Shown: positions 11,878 to 25,786 of the stretch, in pieces
Position numbering within the stretch: position 1 is the first letter of the stretch
Layout of the letters: each line of letters begins with the position of its first letter
NCBI GenBank assembly: GCA_940671915.1
Contig: CALNVZ010002100.1
Location: 4,399,034 to 4,463,033 of the forward strand
Direction: 5' to 3'
DNA length: 64,000 nucleotides
Source: Paracentrotus lividus
Lineage: Eukaryota; Echinodermata; Echinoidea; Camarodonta; Echinidae
Notes under the pieces: generated by a model
Told to the model about the DNA's origin: nothing
The model's database searches: none
Seen by the model: only the letters and a program-made list of their open reading frames with translations
Made by a program: the position numbers and the translations under genes

Positions 11878-14439
11878 TCCGGATATGAATGATTGATTTC
11901 AACAAATGGATATATTGAGATAAAATAACAATAACGATAATACTAGAGCTTCAATATCGGCACATGCCTGTCATACAAGTGGCGGCCATTATTGCTAATC
12001 CAGCTTTAGTAAGGACATAAAACCCGAATGAATTTTGCGAATAACAATAAAGCTGAAAAATCAAAATGAGTAAATAATCAGGCGATTTTTTTTTTTCTTT
12101 TTTTTTAATCACATTCATTATAAGCAACATTGAAACGACTGAATTTTTAAAGACATATTTGAATTATCTAGGAAGCTCTTCCAAATTATAATAAGTAAAT
12201 TTTTACTTATTATTACAACTTATAGCACATGTTTAGAGGAAAAAATGCAACCCCTCTCTGAAATCCAAGTTGATCCATTTATTAAAATCCTTCACGTCCT
12301 TCGGTCGTGAACCGGTAGCAGCGGGAGGCAACAAGCCTCCTCAATAAACTTAATCCCATTAATCCATCACCTTATGATAGAAATATATTCACAGATTGTC
12401 ATCTCATATTTTAATCTACTTCTAATCGTTAACCTTCTTGAGTTTTGATACTTCCCTTTCCCAGCTGCCGACAAGTGAGATTATATCCTTCACATAATTG
12501 GCTATTAGAAGATTTATCAGATATGGCAATATTTGCCCTCCTCACAAAGCTTAACCGTTATTCAAATACATTATTGCCACGAACAAATACACATAATTTC
12601 GTTTTAATCATGCCTTTAGGGTTCTTTCTTTTTATGATGAACATGGAAAGCAAATACTTCTTGTTGATATCTGATTGCAATCACCTGATAACAATGAACA
12701 TAACCAACAATCCAAATAAGAACTGAATTCAACACCATTCATATACTTTTCGTGTGAATAGCGATTGCGATTATATTGTAACAGAAACCGATTTAACATT
12801 CTTTACAAAGTGTTAGGTATATGGCGGACATACTGCTTCGAATGAAATAATCTTTAACTGAATGAAAGAGAAACAAATTTAATGAATGATTTTGTGTGAA
12901 AGAGTGTGGGAAAGGAGAAATGGTTAAAGTCGAAGTTACATTATTATTGCGGATTAACAAAATATATTCGTCAATCCACGAACAATATCATGTTTCAACT
13001 TTTAACAAAATACCATATAAGTTAGTGAACATAAGGGCGAAAGCGAAGTTGGAACTTGAAATAGTTTAATGAACAGGTTTAATTAGTCATAATTATACAC
13101 TGTGACGTAATGAATGTATCATTGTGTATAATTTCAACATCACGGCTACACAAGTCTACGTGACAAGGACACCCTCCCGTCTCCCAACTTTCAAATGTGT
13201 AGATAGTTTCGTCTTTGTTGTGTTGCCAAAGAGTGACAGTCTGTACTTTTGCCATGCAGCTGAGCAAATCCTGCTTTCATTTTCCAATTTTTGCTGACCA
13301 TTTTGAGTCCCGCTGCAGCATTCCCTTTCCACTGTCATCCCCAGCCTCTGATTAGAAACAGGAGGGTCATTATATCCCCCCCCCCCCTCTTACACTCTAA
13401 CTTACCCCATATTGGACCAGAATTCCTATTTGTACCATGTCAAGATCATTATATAATAATATTTTTAATGTGTTAAAATTATGGAAGAGGAGAAGGGCGA
13501 ATGCTACGATGCTAGCTATGTTTGTAACTGTCATTTTGACAACTTCATTAAAATTGGCCTCAATTCAAAGTTTACAGGCAGAATGCGACACTTGGAAGTT
13601 ACATCATCGATGAATAGGGGAACCGGGTATGGAAGTTACACGGGGTCAGTTGTTACAGTTCTCAGAGTGTCTAAGATGAACAAGAGAGGATGTGCTAACT
13701 GAATCTAATAAGCCTACACATAGCTGTGATGAACTGCGCGGTCGTGAGGTTTCTCCGTTGTTTTATTAAAAAGTAAAACAACAAAAACCATTTTACAGTT
13801 CAAAGTAAATTTTTGACAAAAATTGAAATTGTAATAGCTCTTACAACTGAAGGCACATGATGATAGCCTGGATTGTAAATATAGTACATGTATGTCACTA
13901 ATACCTGTAATTCTGTCTTATGGCTGTGCTACAGTTGATTTTGTGTGTAAGAATCACCCAATGGGGTAGGTTGTTACAAACAACCTACCCTATGTTGATG
14001 TAACAACTTACCCCAATTACATTACATATGTAAAATTACATTTTGTCTCAATTTCAGGTGCTAATATTTTATTTTTTATTATTAACTTTTGTCTATTCTA
14101 GAGCTCTACTTGATCTACTGTAACGATGTCAAGAAACTGGAAAGTTCAAATTAAAGTATGGTATAAGAGATTTACACATTGTCAACTTACCCCGTATGTT
14201 TACATATTGTGTAACAATTGACCCCGTATGTGTAACAACCTACCCCGTATTATGGTAGGTTGTTACAAAAAAATGTCTTCACTAATTAAGCTGTAGTTAT
14301 TAGTGTTTACATGTTTTCAAGTTTATGTGCCTCAGGTTTTAGCCAACATAATAGGCTAACTACAGATCCAAATGGAGTGCGTGAGTTCTTTCATAGAATT
14401 ATCTGGCCCAAAATGTGAATTTTGTAACGTCCATACCGG
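11878..14439. other. Spacer D, no gene seen
   Basis: AT-rich DNA between the gap and the second copy of C, with no similarity noticed to spacer B apart from the final TCTCCCCTA. Short open frames (12,445-12,726; 13,079-13,338; 13,481-13,702) have no recognisable domain, splice context or codon pattern. A GTAACAACCTACCCC repeat element occupies the last 0.5 kb. Confidence 0.6.
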
Positions 14440-14447
14440 TCTCCCCT
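13955..14447. mobile_element. GTTACAA/ACCCCGTA repeat element
   Basis: Words of the form GTAACAACCTACCCC and their complements occur at both ends (GGTAGGTTGTTACAAACAAC near 13,965; TAACAACCTACCCCGTAT near 14,232; GGTAGGTTGTTACA near 14,256). The segment ends in CCGGTCTCCCCTA. The same right end and a similar GTTACAATTG-CCCC vocabulary define the element at 25,032-27,587, so the two probably belong to one family of non-autonomous transposons. No target duplication could be assigned. Confidence 0.55.
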
Positions 14448-15266
14448 ATGTTTATTAACAAAATGATTACTCGTAAAAGTTAGGAGGCTTTGAAGATTAT
14501 GAAATTATTCCCCGCCTATCAAGATTTGTAACGAGCTCTTACGCTGGAATGTTAAGCGCATGCGGTTACTTTCAAAATCAAAGTTTCTGCAGCAACACTG
14601 TGTGTACCGGCTATTACCAAAACATAAGGATTCATAAAAACAATGAAAAAATGTTGGATAATGAAAAGTAGGTATACAATGTCTGTTAGTTGCGTGTTAA
14701 GTTCATATATTTACTACAATCTGTTTTGACTGGTTTGAGCTGACCACCCACAAAAATTATCAGGATTCTGGACTATACCTTTGCATCGCCCCTCATTGAC
14801 ATCTTAGCCAAATCTTATACCCCCGTCACACTGAGCTCGTTCCTACAACGTCCTGCAAATTTTGCCGAACGGCATAGTCGGTTGTAAACTGAGTGGACGT
14901 AGAAAATACTTCTTACGATCTGTTTACGAACTTCATGGGACTAGCTCGGGCGATTTTCCAAAAAAAGTGTTCAAAAAAAATCCCGGCGCCCATCTCGTCC
15001 TAAAATTTAACGGGTGGCAACGTACCCGAAACGAGATGAGCGTAACTACAAACGAAATTGCCGTACTTAAATCGTTCTAAAGATGTGCTAGGACGTCATA
15101 CAAACGAGCATTGTATATTAATTATTCAAGTTTTTAAGTTAAACGTAGTGACAACGTTTCCTTAAACTGTAGGACTTACTCTGAACGAAGAAGGACGTAA
15201 TACAACATACGCTTCAATTTTTAAACAGAACGGCATGTATAATTCCGTCACACTGAGCTAGTTTCT
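14440..15266 (+). repeat. Segment C, second copy of the direct repeat
   Basis: Direct copy of 11,028-11,852. It runs on without interruption into the inverted copy of arm A at 15,267, so it documents the true C to A' junction that the N gap hides in the first copy. The open frame at 14,862-15,080 lies in the repeat and is broken in the first copy, so it is not a gene. Confidence 0.92.
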
Positions 15267-15848
15267 CACTGCGTTCTAGTAGTTCTTGGTGAACGGGCTC
15301 AATCCGTTACACACGGACTGAACGTAGTGCCGCAGACCTTTTAGAATCTATGTACAGATCGTTTACAATCTGTTACGAACTTGGCGAACGCGCCCGAACG
15401 AGAGAACGGAAAAGGCATTCCGATTTTTTGAACATGTTTAAAAAAATCGTCCTGGATTCAAGTTCTAAAATTAAACGTAGTGACAACGTTCCTTAAACGC
15501 GGTAGACTTACTCTGAACGAGAAGGACGTACTACGAACAAATGGTATCTAACTTTATCATGCTGCGCATAGGCCACTTTTAGTGAACGGTTTCGACGTGC
15601 TACGAACGTCTATAGAGTGAACGAGCCGTTTACTCCGGTCTGAAGCTAGAAACAACGTATTGCGGACCGCGATAAAGACGGAATTGACGTAACGAGAAAC
15701 TATGTTAATGGACGCTAGTATCGTATTCAAGAAATTATTTTTCAAAGTTATAAGTTCCAACCCGACCCAAGCCCGTTCATCAATTTTTTAAAAGTAACGG
15801 GCAAGAACGGGCAAGAACGTTATAGAAACGACCTCAGTGTGACGCCCC
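14820..15848. mobile_element. CCGTCACACTGAG foldback element(s), nested
   Basis: Starts CCCCGTCACACTGAGCTCG and ends CTCAGTGTGACGCCCCC, with an internal CCGTCACACTGAGCTAG at 15,245. The simplest reading is a complete foldback element of about 600 bp (15,244-15,848) next to part of a second one. Both halves are full of GAACG/CGTTC words that pair across the element. No coding capacity. It spans the C/A' junction of the large palindrome. Confidence 0.7.
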
Positions 15849-16077
15849 CTTAGAGGAGAATTGTCTGTTGATACTGGCATACTGGATATCCGAGAGTGAT
15901 TGAATATCGGTTGGCTTGTCTGGACGTGGAGACATATGATTTATTATTCATTAACTTCTCAGAAGAAAATCAACAAAACATCAATAAAATGTTCAATTTT
16001 TTCTGTCTGTTCAAGACTGAAGAACTTGTGCAAGCAATGTCAACAATTTTCAACTAACAAAATAAGTGCTAAATTGT

Positions 16078-17108
16078 AATAAACCCTCACAAAAGTTTCG
16101 CAAATCGACTTTGGGCCATGATAACTTTTCAAAGTACGCTTTTAGTATATTTCTGATATCATACCATTGGAAAGATAATTTATCCCCCTTTTTATTGATA
16201 TCCTATTTGTAATGATTGTGTCATGCCTCAATGCACAGAATATGGAGAAACGTAAAAAGTCAAATTGTAAAATGCACTCTTATTGATCACATAGAATTCA
16301 CGCAACTCCAAATTTAACCCTGATAACTTTGAGGATTATTTCATCATTATTAATTTTTTCCATTGTAGAATCATTTATTTTCCTTCTATTTGATACCTAA
16401 TTTTCATGTGATGCCATGCCGGTCCAGCAACCCCCTGAATACCACCTGAAATGCCAAGGCCAAAGTGAAAGATAATTCAGTTAAATGTTATTATACAACT
16501 TGAACCTTGACACATTTTAAATGTTGGTTTTAATCACGATTACAATTTTTATAGCATTAAAAAGTTTAATTTTCTTCTTTTTATTGATACCCTATTTGTA
16601 ATGGTAACATCATTTTGAATTGCACATATTAATGAATATAATGCAAGTGAAAAGTGAAAGCTCGAAATGATTGTATTACTCAATAATAGTCACAATAGGC
16701 ATTCAATTTGGAACATTTTGACTCCTGACTTGTCCTAACATTCAGGTGTTCTGTGCTTGCAAGAATAAATCATTCGTTACAATTAGGTATCATGAAAAAG
16801 GGAATAAATGAACTTGACATGGTATAAAATCAACAAAAATTAGAAATACCCCCAAAAGTTATTAGGGCCAAAATAGAGTTGCGGAACTTCAATTGATCTA
16901 AAATTTTGCAACATTTGACTTTTTACTTTTCTCCAAATTTTGAATCCTGACTGCATGAGACATGACACATCATTACAAATTAGGATATCAATAAGAAGGG
17001 GGTAAATTATCTTTCCAATCGGTATGAATATCAGGAATAACCAAAGCTACCTGAAAAAGTTGTATCATGCCCAAAGTCGATTTGCGAACTTTTTGTGAGG
17101 GGTTTATT
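16078..17108. mobile_element. Foldback element, second copy
   Basis: Inverted-duplication partner of 6,400-7,478, with the same AATAAACCC-TCACAAAA ends and complementary GTGAGGGGTTTATT. It is about 50 bp shorter through many small deletions. No open frame. Confidence 0.78.
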
Positions 17109-17179
17109 GACCTCGGTATTTGTCACCGATTAAATAGTAAATAAAATATTTACATTTGTCTCCGAGATGCACACTAGCT

Positions 17180-17601
17180 AAATCATGCGCGTATTCCTGG
17201 GGGGGGGCTTAACCGGCCTGGCCCCCCGGATGGGGCCCAAAAGGCGCCAAAATACCTGAAAGGGGCGCCAATCGACAGGGCCAAATGCCAAAGAGCAAAA
17301 AATCAAAAAAAAAAAAGAATAATGAAAAGTACATGATTTGAGCCGTTGACATCTAAAACCTTACCCTAAAGCTGATATATGACCTTGCGATTGACCGAAC
17401 CGAAGGCCCGAAAAAAAATTTCAACATTACTCCTTATCGCTCGCCCCCGTAGCGTGAAAAAAAATTGAGTGTACCTTTTGGCTCGCCCGCGTGTGACAAA
17501 AAAAAATAAAAAAATTGGATGTACCTTCTGGATCCACCACTGGGGCCCAATCAAATTCACATCGGGACCCGGCGTGCCAAATCCTCTGATACGCGCCTGT
17601 A
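17180..17601. mobile_element. GC-rich short element, second copy
   Basis: Partner of 5,881-6,312 on the opposite strand, with GCGCGTATTCC at one end and GATACGCGCCTG at the other. The minus-strand frames (17,366-17,560; 17,427-17,627) resemble the left-arm frames only in short blocks, because indels shift them. This supports a non-coding nature. Confidence 0.6.
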
Positions 17602-20600
17602 AATATGTATATTTTGTAGCATTGCATTACGTTCTTTACTGAAATATGAAAAAAATCGTAAAAAAAAACAGAAAAAAGGTTGAACTGTTTCTATTGACAT
17701 AATTGCGAACAAGTAGTTCAGAAAATCCAGTCACATTGCTAAGTTCACGTGATTCAAAAATCATCCAAAAGCCCTCAAAGATACTTCAAATTATTTCCAT
17801 AATTCACACATTCTTATCAAGCACCCTCGTCTCTTATAACGATCGGTACTATATTAATAGAATGATAAATGAATTTACGATGATATTAAAAGGGGACAAA
17901 AAGCTCCTTGGGTAAATAAATTCCTATTCTCACTCAAAATTGGTGTCTCAAATGGGCAATACGCACGTACTAACCTAATAGTTGAACGTGCCTCAGAATT
18001 GTTAATCAAATCAAAACGCTCATAAAACAGTCACTGTTATATTATGTTATGTTTGGCAGTGGTGGATCGATCGAAAAAGTGGTGAATAACATGTGTTACG
18101 ATTAATCGTACTAAACCAAAGACGAGAACTTACTATTAAATAGAGGGAGTTGTCAACTAAATCTACCCATAGATTATTACTGAAATTCTGTAGCATATAG
18201 TTAATCGCTTATACTTTAAGTATTATCATTGATGATATAAGCACCATCGTCTTAGTCAAACTTATATCCGAATTCTCTTGCTCTCCATTTCACACATTTT
18301 ATCATGTCTTACAGACATTCCATTAAACACTTGAGTAGATTTCATGCGAATGGAATGTAGCGAGGTGAAGGGCTCATGTAACATATCTATAATGCAGGAA
18401 GAGGTACGATGTTGTAAAGTGAACACGTATCCCTTAGCTGCATCGACTAAAGACTTCAAAGGCTTGCTGATCCCTAGATGAAACTGGTCGAAGTTTCAGG
18501 AAAGATAATCGTCTGGCTGAAGCTGCGACCTGATAACGAAAAGTAGCACCTTTCTTTAAGGTCTATTATCCTCATGTCTGCCTATATGACATGTGGCACA
18601 CAGTGGAAGAAAAGAATCGTCTCCAATCTTTCTTTCTACGTGTATGTTCTTTTAATATAATCAATGAACTTACTTTTCCTTTAAATGTTAGAATATGAAA
18701 TTTGGCAACGATAAATCTACATTGCGAGTTAGCTTACCTCGTAGATTTGTATCAAATTTGAAGGTAAAAAAAATTACCTGTTTTAATATCTTTAACTTTC
18801 AAAAGAGTTTAAAACGAGAAAAAAGGCAAAAAAATTAGTGCCAAACTTTCATAAGAAATAATGAAAAAAACCCACATTTTACTTTTTCTGCATCTGCTCA
18901 AAAAAACTTCAAGACTGATTTCCCTGGGCGACCTCCTTCTAATTTTAGATTTCGACTACAAACTCAAACTTGTTCGCATCGTCTGGAGGCTAATATGCTG
19001 GTTTGCTAGCGATGAAATAATATTTCATAATCTTGAAAACCTTTAGAAAGTGAGCAGAAGAAACGTTTGTTTACTTTAGGTGAAAACAACTCGAAATTCA
19101 TCTTAAACGTGGGTCGGTATGTATTTTTTAATCATTTGCACTTTAGAAGTTGCTTTTGATGAGTGCAAAATTAACCCTTCAACTGTATTAAGGTACGTGT
19201 GTAACTCTACCCACTATTCACCTCACGCTCCATTCTAGAGGGGTGAACACAATCATGAATGTTGGCGTCAATATTATAAAGCAAATTGACTTTCCATTCA
19301 TTCAGAAACAAACTATACACCGCTCTTCAACTTTTTGACGTGCTCCCAACCTGTCAAAGGCAGAAAGAATCAAAGACGGGTATCTATACAAACTTGACTT
19401 TTTAACAACACTGTGACACACTTACAGGACAAGACACGCTGTGTTCACTCCCTCGAATCAAATAAGAGAGGAAAAACCATTGAACTTTAAATAGAACAGA
19501 TTTAACACGAGCTGACACTTGAGGAAAAACCATGGTAGCTTAACGTGACAGATGGAATGATTGGAGAGACTGAGTGAAAATTAAAGATTGTAACCTCGTC
19601 CTTGACTTGATTTCTCTGAGAAATATTGGCCAATCCTTGTCACGATGGCGAGAAGTCAATGACAAACTTTCGTCTCGTGTTAATGTATTCCCTTTTCTCT
19701 CTCTTTTTTCGTACAAAGTGTGGAACATAGAAACGACAGTCCAGAAACCAGGAGGGAGGAGGCGAATCCGAAATATTATAGAGTGTACATTCTAAGAGCA
19801 AAACAAAACACATTTGGCCATACATGAATTCAACAGGATACATTACAGTCCAACAAGGTAGCCTGTTAAATAAACATATTCAATGACGGCAATTTTTTTT
19901 TTCTGTTTTGTTAATTAATGTTTTTAATTCAAAATAATTTGGCACATCAAAAGCATATTGCGTAAAAAAAAATGATATAAAAATGAAAATTAATAACAAA
20001 AAATTGTTTTAAATATGAAATATACCCAATACATATATACAAGGCCGTGAACCCACCTGTATTACATCCCTTCTCATTTCCCTATAAATTTTGGATACGC
20101 CCAGAGGGTGGAACAGAGGGAATATAATAACACCATAGATGACGAAGGTGAGACAAGAAGAAATATAAGATCGATATGACGTTTGACTTTCAGACTGTTT
20201 ACCAAGTGATACTATATTGACATGCCCTTGCCCGATAAAACCTCCATCTACAAATTCTATTTAGTCGCAATCTTTTCATTTCATACATGTGTACTCGTCT
20301 GAATAACAATAACTCTAGATTGCAATTTCTTTCTCATACTTTCTATGCAATTTACTCCTACTGTTCAATTACGATATGAATTGATAACCAATTCGCTTGG
20401 AATGCCTGAATGAATGGTGCGTATCATTCAACTCTTATTATACTTTGGAACTTAAGACACATAATCGCAATCTAAATTGAAATAAAAAAATAAAGATTAT
20501 GTTTTATTTTATAAGATTTATGTGTTATTGTGATTTTGACAAGGATTTTAAAAAATAATGATTGTTAATAAAATCTCCCTTTTGAACCAAGGATGAAACT

Positions 20601-23290
20601 GAAATATATGATATGAAAAAAAGAGCAAAAGAAAGGTATCACATGAAGAATCCCATTTTCTATGCTCATTTTTCTTTAAATCTCTCCGTACATATATTTT
20701 AGATATTTAGACTGTATAACACCAAGACAAGTTTATAAAGGAAAATATAAACTGAATTCTTCATTCATACCTGAGAGTATTTGCTGAATTTGTCTGAAGA
20801 GTGTTGGGCTGAGTCTGGTCTGCGCCAAGTGACCAAAATCACACTTCTGACCCTTGTCACCCTATTGAACAAGCAACATATGACTTGACAGCTACGGCTA
20901 ACGTATACATCAGGAACCTTTGATCGATTGACTTGCAATTGCTACTAAAATAAACATCAACCAGACATAAATACAACCCATCATCAAAAGCAATACGTGA
21001 TTGTTAACCATAACTGAAGCAATCACCATCAAGCTGAGCAAGCGGAGCTTGTTCGTGTGAATCATCATCAAAAGTTCGCATTCATTTGTCACGGACCCTG
21101 GAAAACGACCTTTATAGCATGGTCTTTCATTTGAAATTTGGAAGGCTAAATTCAACATTGACAAATTTGCAGTTGTGCTGTTTTGGGTTTTTTCCTGTTA
21201 AGCTTCTACAAGTTAGTCATTATTTATAAATGTATCCCCAAAAGTAGCCAAGTCAGCAATGAACAATGCCAATTATTTGTAGTCAAAAGTTATTTCTCTC
21301 TTATATTACTAATAATAATATTTGATAAACTGATCGGCACCCTGCTTACCATCCGTTATGATGATAATTATAAGATTTGATAAGCAGATGTTGTACAGCA
21401 CAAGCAGTCATCTCAAACAAAAAGGGCCGCCATTCACAGATTTCACACACTCTGCCGTGAACGATTATACAATCTCAGGAACACGTTAAAATGCTCGACT
21501 TGTTTTCAATTAGCTTGAGCTATAAATGCCAACATAAGTAAAATAATCGCACTTTTCTCCTTGTGAGAAAAATAGACACTAACACTGTACCCCCCCCTTC
21601 CTGCGACAGAACTAAAACACGGACTTCCCATTATATCAGAGAGAAACTACCAAGGCGAATAAATCTTAATATTTGTTTTAAAATAAGTTATGTCTATGGT
21701 AGGCCAACAGCTACATAAAAAAGCACACACGCTCTGAAATCGCTATCAGGTTGAGATCGAAAGGGTTAAAAATTGAACTGTTCGTCTGCATCCTCCGTGT
21801 GAGCGACAATATTGGCATCCTCTATTTCATGACTAGTCTTATTCAAAGAATAGAAAATTATATCAAAATAATAATATAAGATCAACAAGACATTAAAGAA
21901 ACAATTTTCCTGTTTACGAGGTACTTCACCAGTTTTGCCGAATTAATGACAGGTTAGAAGTTTTTTCATTGTTAAAGCCTCACATTATCATAATTGTCTA
22001 GAGGTTGAGAAATGTCAAATTGATAAAAAGGATGACTGGAAGTAAGGCTATATTTTGGTGTGACGGGAAGACGTGATGAATGAAAATAGCATAACGTCCT
22101 GCATCGCGAAGTCTAGGATGAAGGAGACAGTCAATCTTTACTGTGGTATTCTTACTGGCATCACAGGATAGTCCATTGACTTTACAGACCATCAAATCCA
22201 TCAATCACACCCTCACACCTTTCCCCATCTTCCACTCTACCCCCCCCCTCACACGCCCCCCATCTTCACCTTTACACCCTCCCCCTCACATGCACGCCCA
22301 CACACACATCACACACATAGAGCACTCGTTCTCACTCTCTATCTCTACTTCCAATCATTCTCTCTATTTTTATTTTTTTCATTATAACATTTCGACATAA
22401 ATAACGTCCCCCAACTCTCTTTCTTTGCTGTTTCTTTTTGTTGTATTCTTGTTTTTGTTTTTTTTTTATTACAAAAAAGGTCATGTTTCAAAGTACTGCA
22501 TTTTTTAAATAGGGTATAGCTTGTATAATTAAGATCCTTCAGTCTCTTAAAAATACATAATTATTGTCGTTTCGTTATTAATGTGTGGTTTATAAAGGAA
22601 GGGGTCGCGACATTTTCATCTCCTGTGTCTAGCTACGCTCATCATTCAGCTTCTCTCCAGTGTCAAGTTATGAAGTATCCAGGCATGGGCGATCATAGCA
22701 TAGACCAGTACTGTCGGTTATAACCAGACAAGAACAAAGTTCGGAGATTCATAAGGATCTTAATTAAGAGAGCTATGTAAAGAGTCCAATCATTGCCAAT
22801 CAAGTAATAGGGCCTACATCCGGATGTGAGTCACATGGTCAAGGAATATGTTAAACGATAGTTCAACGTGTTCAAATACAATTTTTCGTTTCCATCGCCG
22901 TGAAAGATGAAATAAATAACCATAGCGAAGGAAGATAGGACTAACCATTATAATGACGGTGAACAACTGACCATAGGGTGCTGATGCACCTCCAAATAAT
23001 ATGTCTCTGCTGGATACAGCCTTAAATCTATCACAATAAACAGAAGAAATAAAATTAAGAATCTTTTGTGCATGAACAGCCCTGCGCAAAGAACATGTTT
23101 CCTTTCCAACAACATGAACATTATGAAATCACTTCAAAATCAATTCTTTAAAAAAAAAAAAAAGTTCTTGAGAACTGTTAGAAGGCCCCTTTAGTACATA
23201 AACAAAAATTACCTAAACATGAATTTGCTAAATATGATTTGTATGTTCCTTTTCAAATCCATGTATCGTATCTGACATGCTAAAGACGTA

Positions 23291-25031
23291 AACTCCTATT
23301 GCACATCCGACCATGTTTCAACATCTCATTGATTTTGTACTAGCCCCCCTCCCCTCCCACTCCGAACGCGTTGCACGACCCGCTATCTTGATAGAAAAAA
23401 GGTAAGCATTGTTTTTCGTGTATACCATTTGAATACTTGTGATATAGGCTCCAGAGTTCACTCACATCTCATATATACCATGTGCCACCTGTAAAGATCC
23501 GCAAAAATAGTTCAGAAGGATTCTGATGGGTAACTTGGTAGCGTTTCCTTTATATGCATAATGACAGAAAAACTATACTACTGGATCCTTAAAGATGTCT
23601 GTGTGACTCTCTTACTAAGTGTGAACCGCCTAAAAAGACAGAAAGGCTCGAAAGCTAAAAGTGAGAATGTAGATATGGAGTGTGATATGTTTCTGTCTTT
23701 TAACTTATGCACCACGTTTCCCACCTTACAGTAAAATGAAAGATGCCATTTTTCTTGCATCTTTATTTTCAGCGCCAACAAATTCAGAGACTGTATGGAA
23801 AGCATTAGACCCTGTTCACGTCGTTATCATCTGTCACGTGAGTTAGAAACTTACTAAATATAGTTGAATTCACTTATTAATCAGCTTTGGTAAGTTTTAA
23901 GGATTACTCCTCGTTTCACTTATGTCTTCATCAGTTACGAACCGGACCGATCATCTTCCTCGTTTATTGGTTAAGGTTTATCATGATAATAGGATAATAG
24001 TTTTTTCTTACAACCCATATGACACAATATAATATAAAGACTGAAAATTAATCTGATATAATGCAGGCTAGGTGAGTGTTGAGGGCCTAATGAGTGTGGT
24101 GTAGAGGTGTGGCATGTGTGTGGGTGTGGAGGAGGTGTGTGTACGATGTCTAATTGTGTGTGTTAACTGTTTGTGGTGGTGTGTGTGGGTCCTGTAATAG
24201 CTTAGTTTGCATATTTCCGAATTTGAATCATCATACTTCTGTACATTAATTTTTTCGCAACTTAAAAAGTGAAGAGTGCACTAAACCAAAGATGAGACAT
24301 TGAACACCCGAGAAAGTAAAGGACAGAACCTCCGCGAAAATAAAGTTTACGAGGTCTTTATTGGAAAGGAGTCACGTTTTTGACCGATGCTAAACACGTT
24401 ACCGTAGAAATAACATCGCATTTCTCAAGACTAACAATTTGTATCGAGAAGTTGTTGTAAATCCAATATAATTGTCATTTGTCATTTCGGCCTTATTTTG
24501 CACGATGGAATATCGGTCATCATTTGTTCCTTCTTGATTTTTTACTCTAATCAAACCTTTTAAAATTCTAGACTAGTTCCCCCCCTAATAATGCTAAGCA
24601 TGTTCAACCGGGAGGGGCCGCTTTTAAATCTACCCGGTTAGTGTCCCTCAATCAATAATATGTATAAACGACCATATACATTTGTCTACATATTCGATTT
24701 TCCGAAATGCTAAGCAATATTTTTATAATCATGAAAGGTGAGGAAAAAAAGAAACAGTGACTTCGAGAATATCTAGACCTGTCAAAATATCTTGGTTATG
24801 TTAATGAGTTTTTGGCTACTCCATTATTTCAGGATCGCAAAAAATTAAATGATTGAAATGTAATGTATACCGGGAATATGAAATATTCCAGTTATTCTAA
24901 AGATCCTCTGCTATTTCCCTAATATTCTATTTGACCGCCATCCCCAATTGTTTAAGAACAATATGGCAACGTTTCAATTGGTGTTGGCTGGCCATTATCA
25001 CATCCTGTTCAGGAATCTGAAAATCGAGTGA
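23291..25031. other. Intergenic, no gene seen
   Basis: AT-rich sequence outside the palindrome. It contains a GT-rich stretch at about 24,090-24,195. The minus-strand open frame 23,578-23,805 has no recognisable domain. Confidence 0.5.
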
Positions 25032-25786
25032 GTAGTGCAGACCGGGGACAATTGTAACACTTTTTTCCAAATTTGACTTATCAACTTTATTATAACTAAA
25101 TACTTGCTTAAAACCAAGTAAAACGAAATTTGGATATCTTAGCTCGACATACGAATAGGTTTGGGTTAAGTAAAACTATTTATTTTGAAGCCATTATCAT
25201 TTCAAAACACGAGGTCGAGAGTTACAATTGCCCCTTAACCAGGGGCAATTGTAACACGCTACGGGGGCAGTTGTAACACGTGAAATTGTAACATTTTCCT
25301 TTTCTTTATCAAAGCTATGCACTTGACAGATCCGAGATTTAAACAACATTAAACACATAAGCTAATTATTATAAAACATGACAATGCTTGACTCAAGTTA
25401 CATTATATTTTCCACTTGTTATATACATGGCATGAGATTATTGCAGAAGTTTACGTGCTCTGTACGGGCGATGACAGCGCGCTGAATTGTCCCGGGGCTA
25501 AGTACGGGGCAAAAGCATTTCCTAAACGGCATTGTTACTATTGCCCCTGTGGTGGGCGACCATATTTGGAGAGATTTTTGTCTATCTTAGCTGAGGTATT
25601 AATCGTTGAAACGTTAGCAAAAAATGGCCTAAGGAGATAATTTCTAAATATATAAAAATGACAGCCGTAGCTCATCCACATATTTGTCCAGAAGAAAAAC
25701 AATGGGTAATGTCAAATATTACTTTCCTATACTCAAAAAACGATTTTCCGCTGTAGAAAGTTCCACGAACCATTAAATCTGCTAAT

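Larger units (their letters stand above)
15267..23290 (-). repeat. Right arm (A') of the giant inverted duplication
   Basis: Reverse complement of 1-8,284, traceable along its whole length. In the stretch pairing 1,434-1,650 with about 21,655-21,865 I count about eight one- or two-base indels against one or two substitutions. Such an indel excess is unusual for evolved duplicates and typical of uncorrected single-molecule reads. Some parts differ more: 22,180-22,330 is a C-rich stretch not matched base for base at about 990-1,130. No gene is present. Confidence 0.92.
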
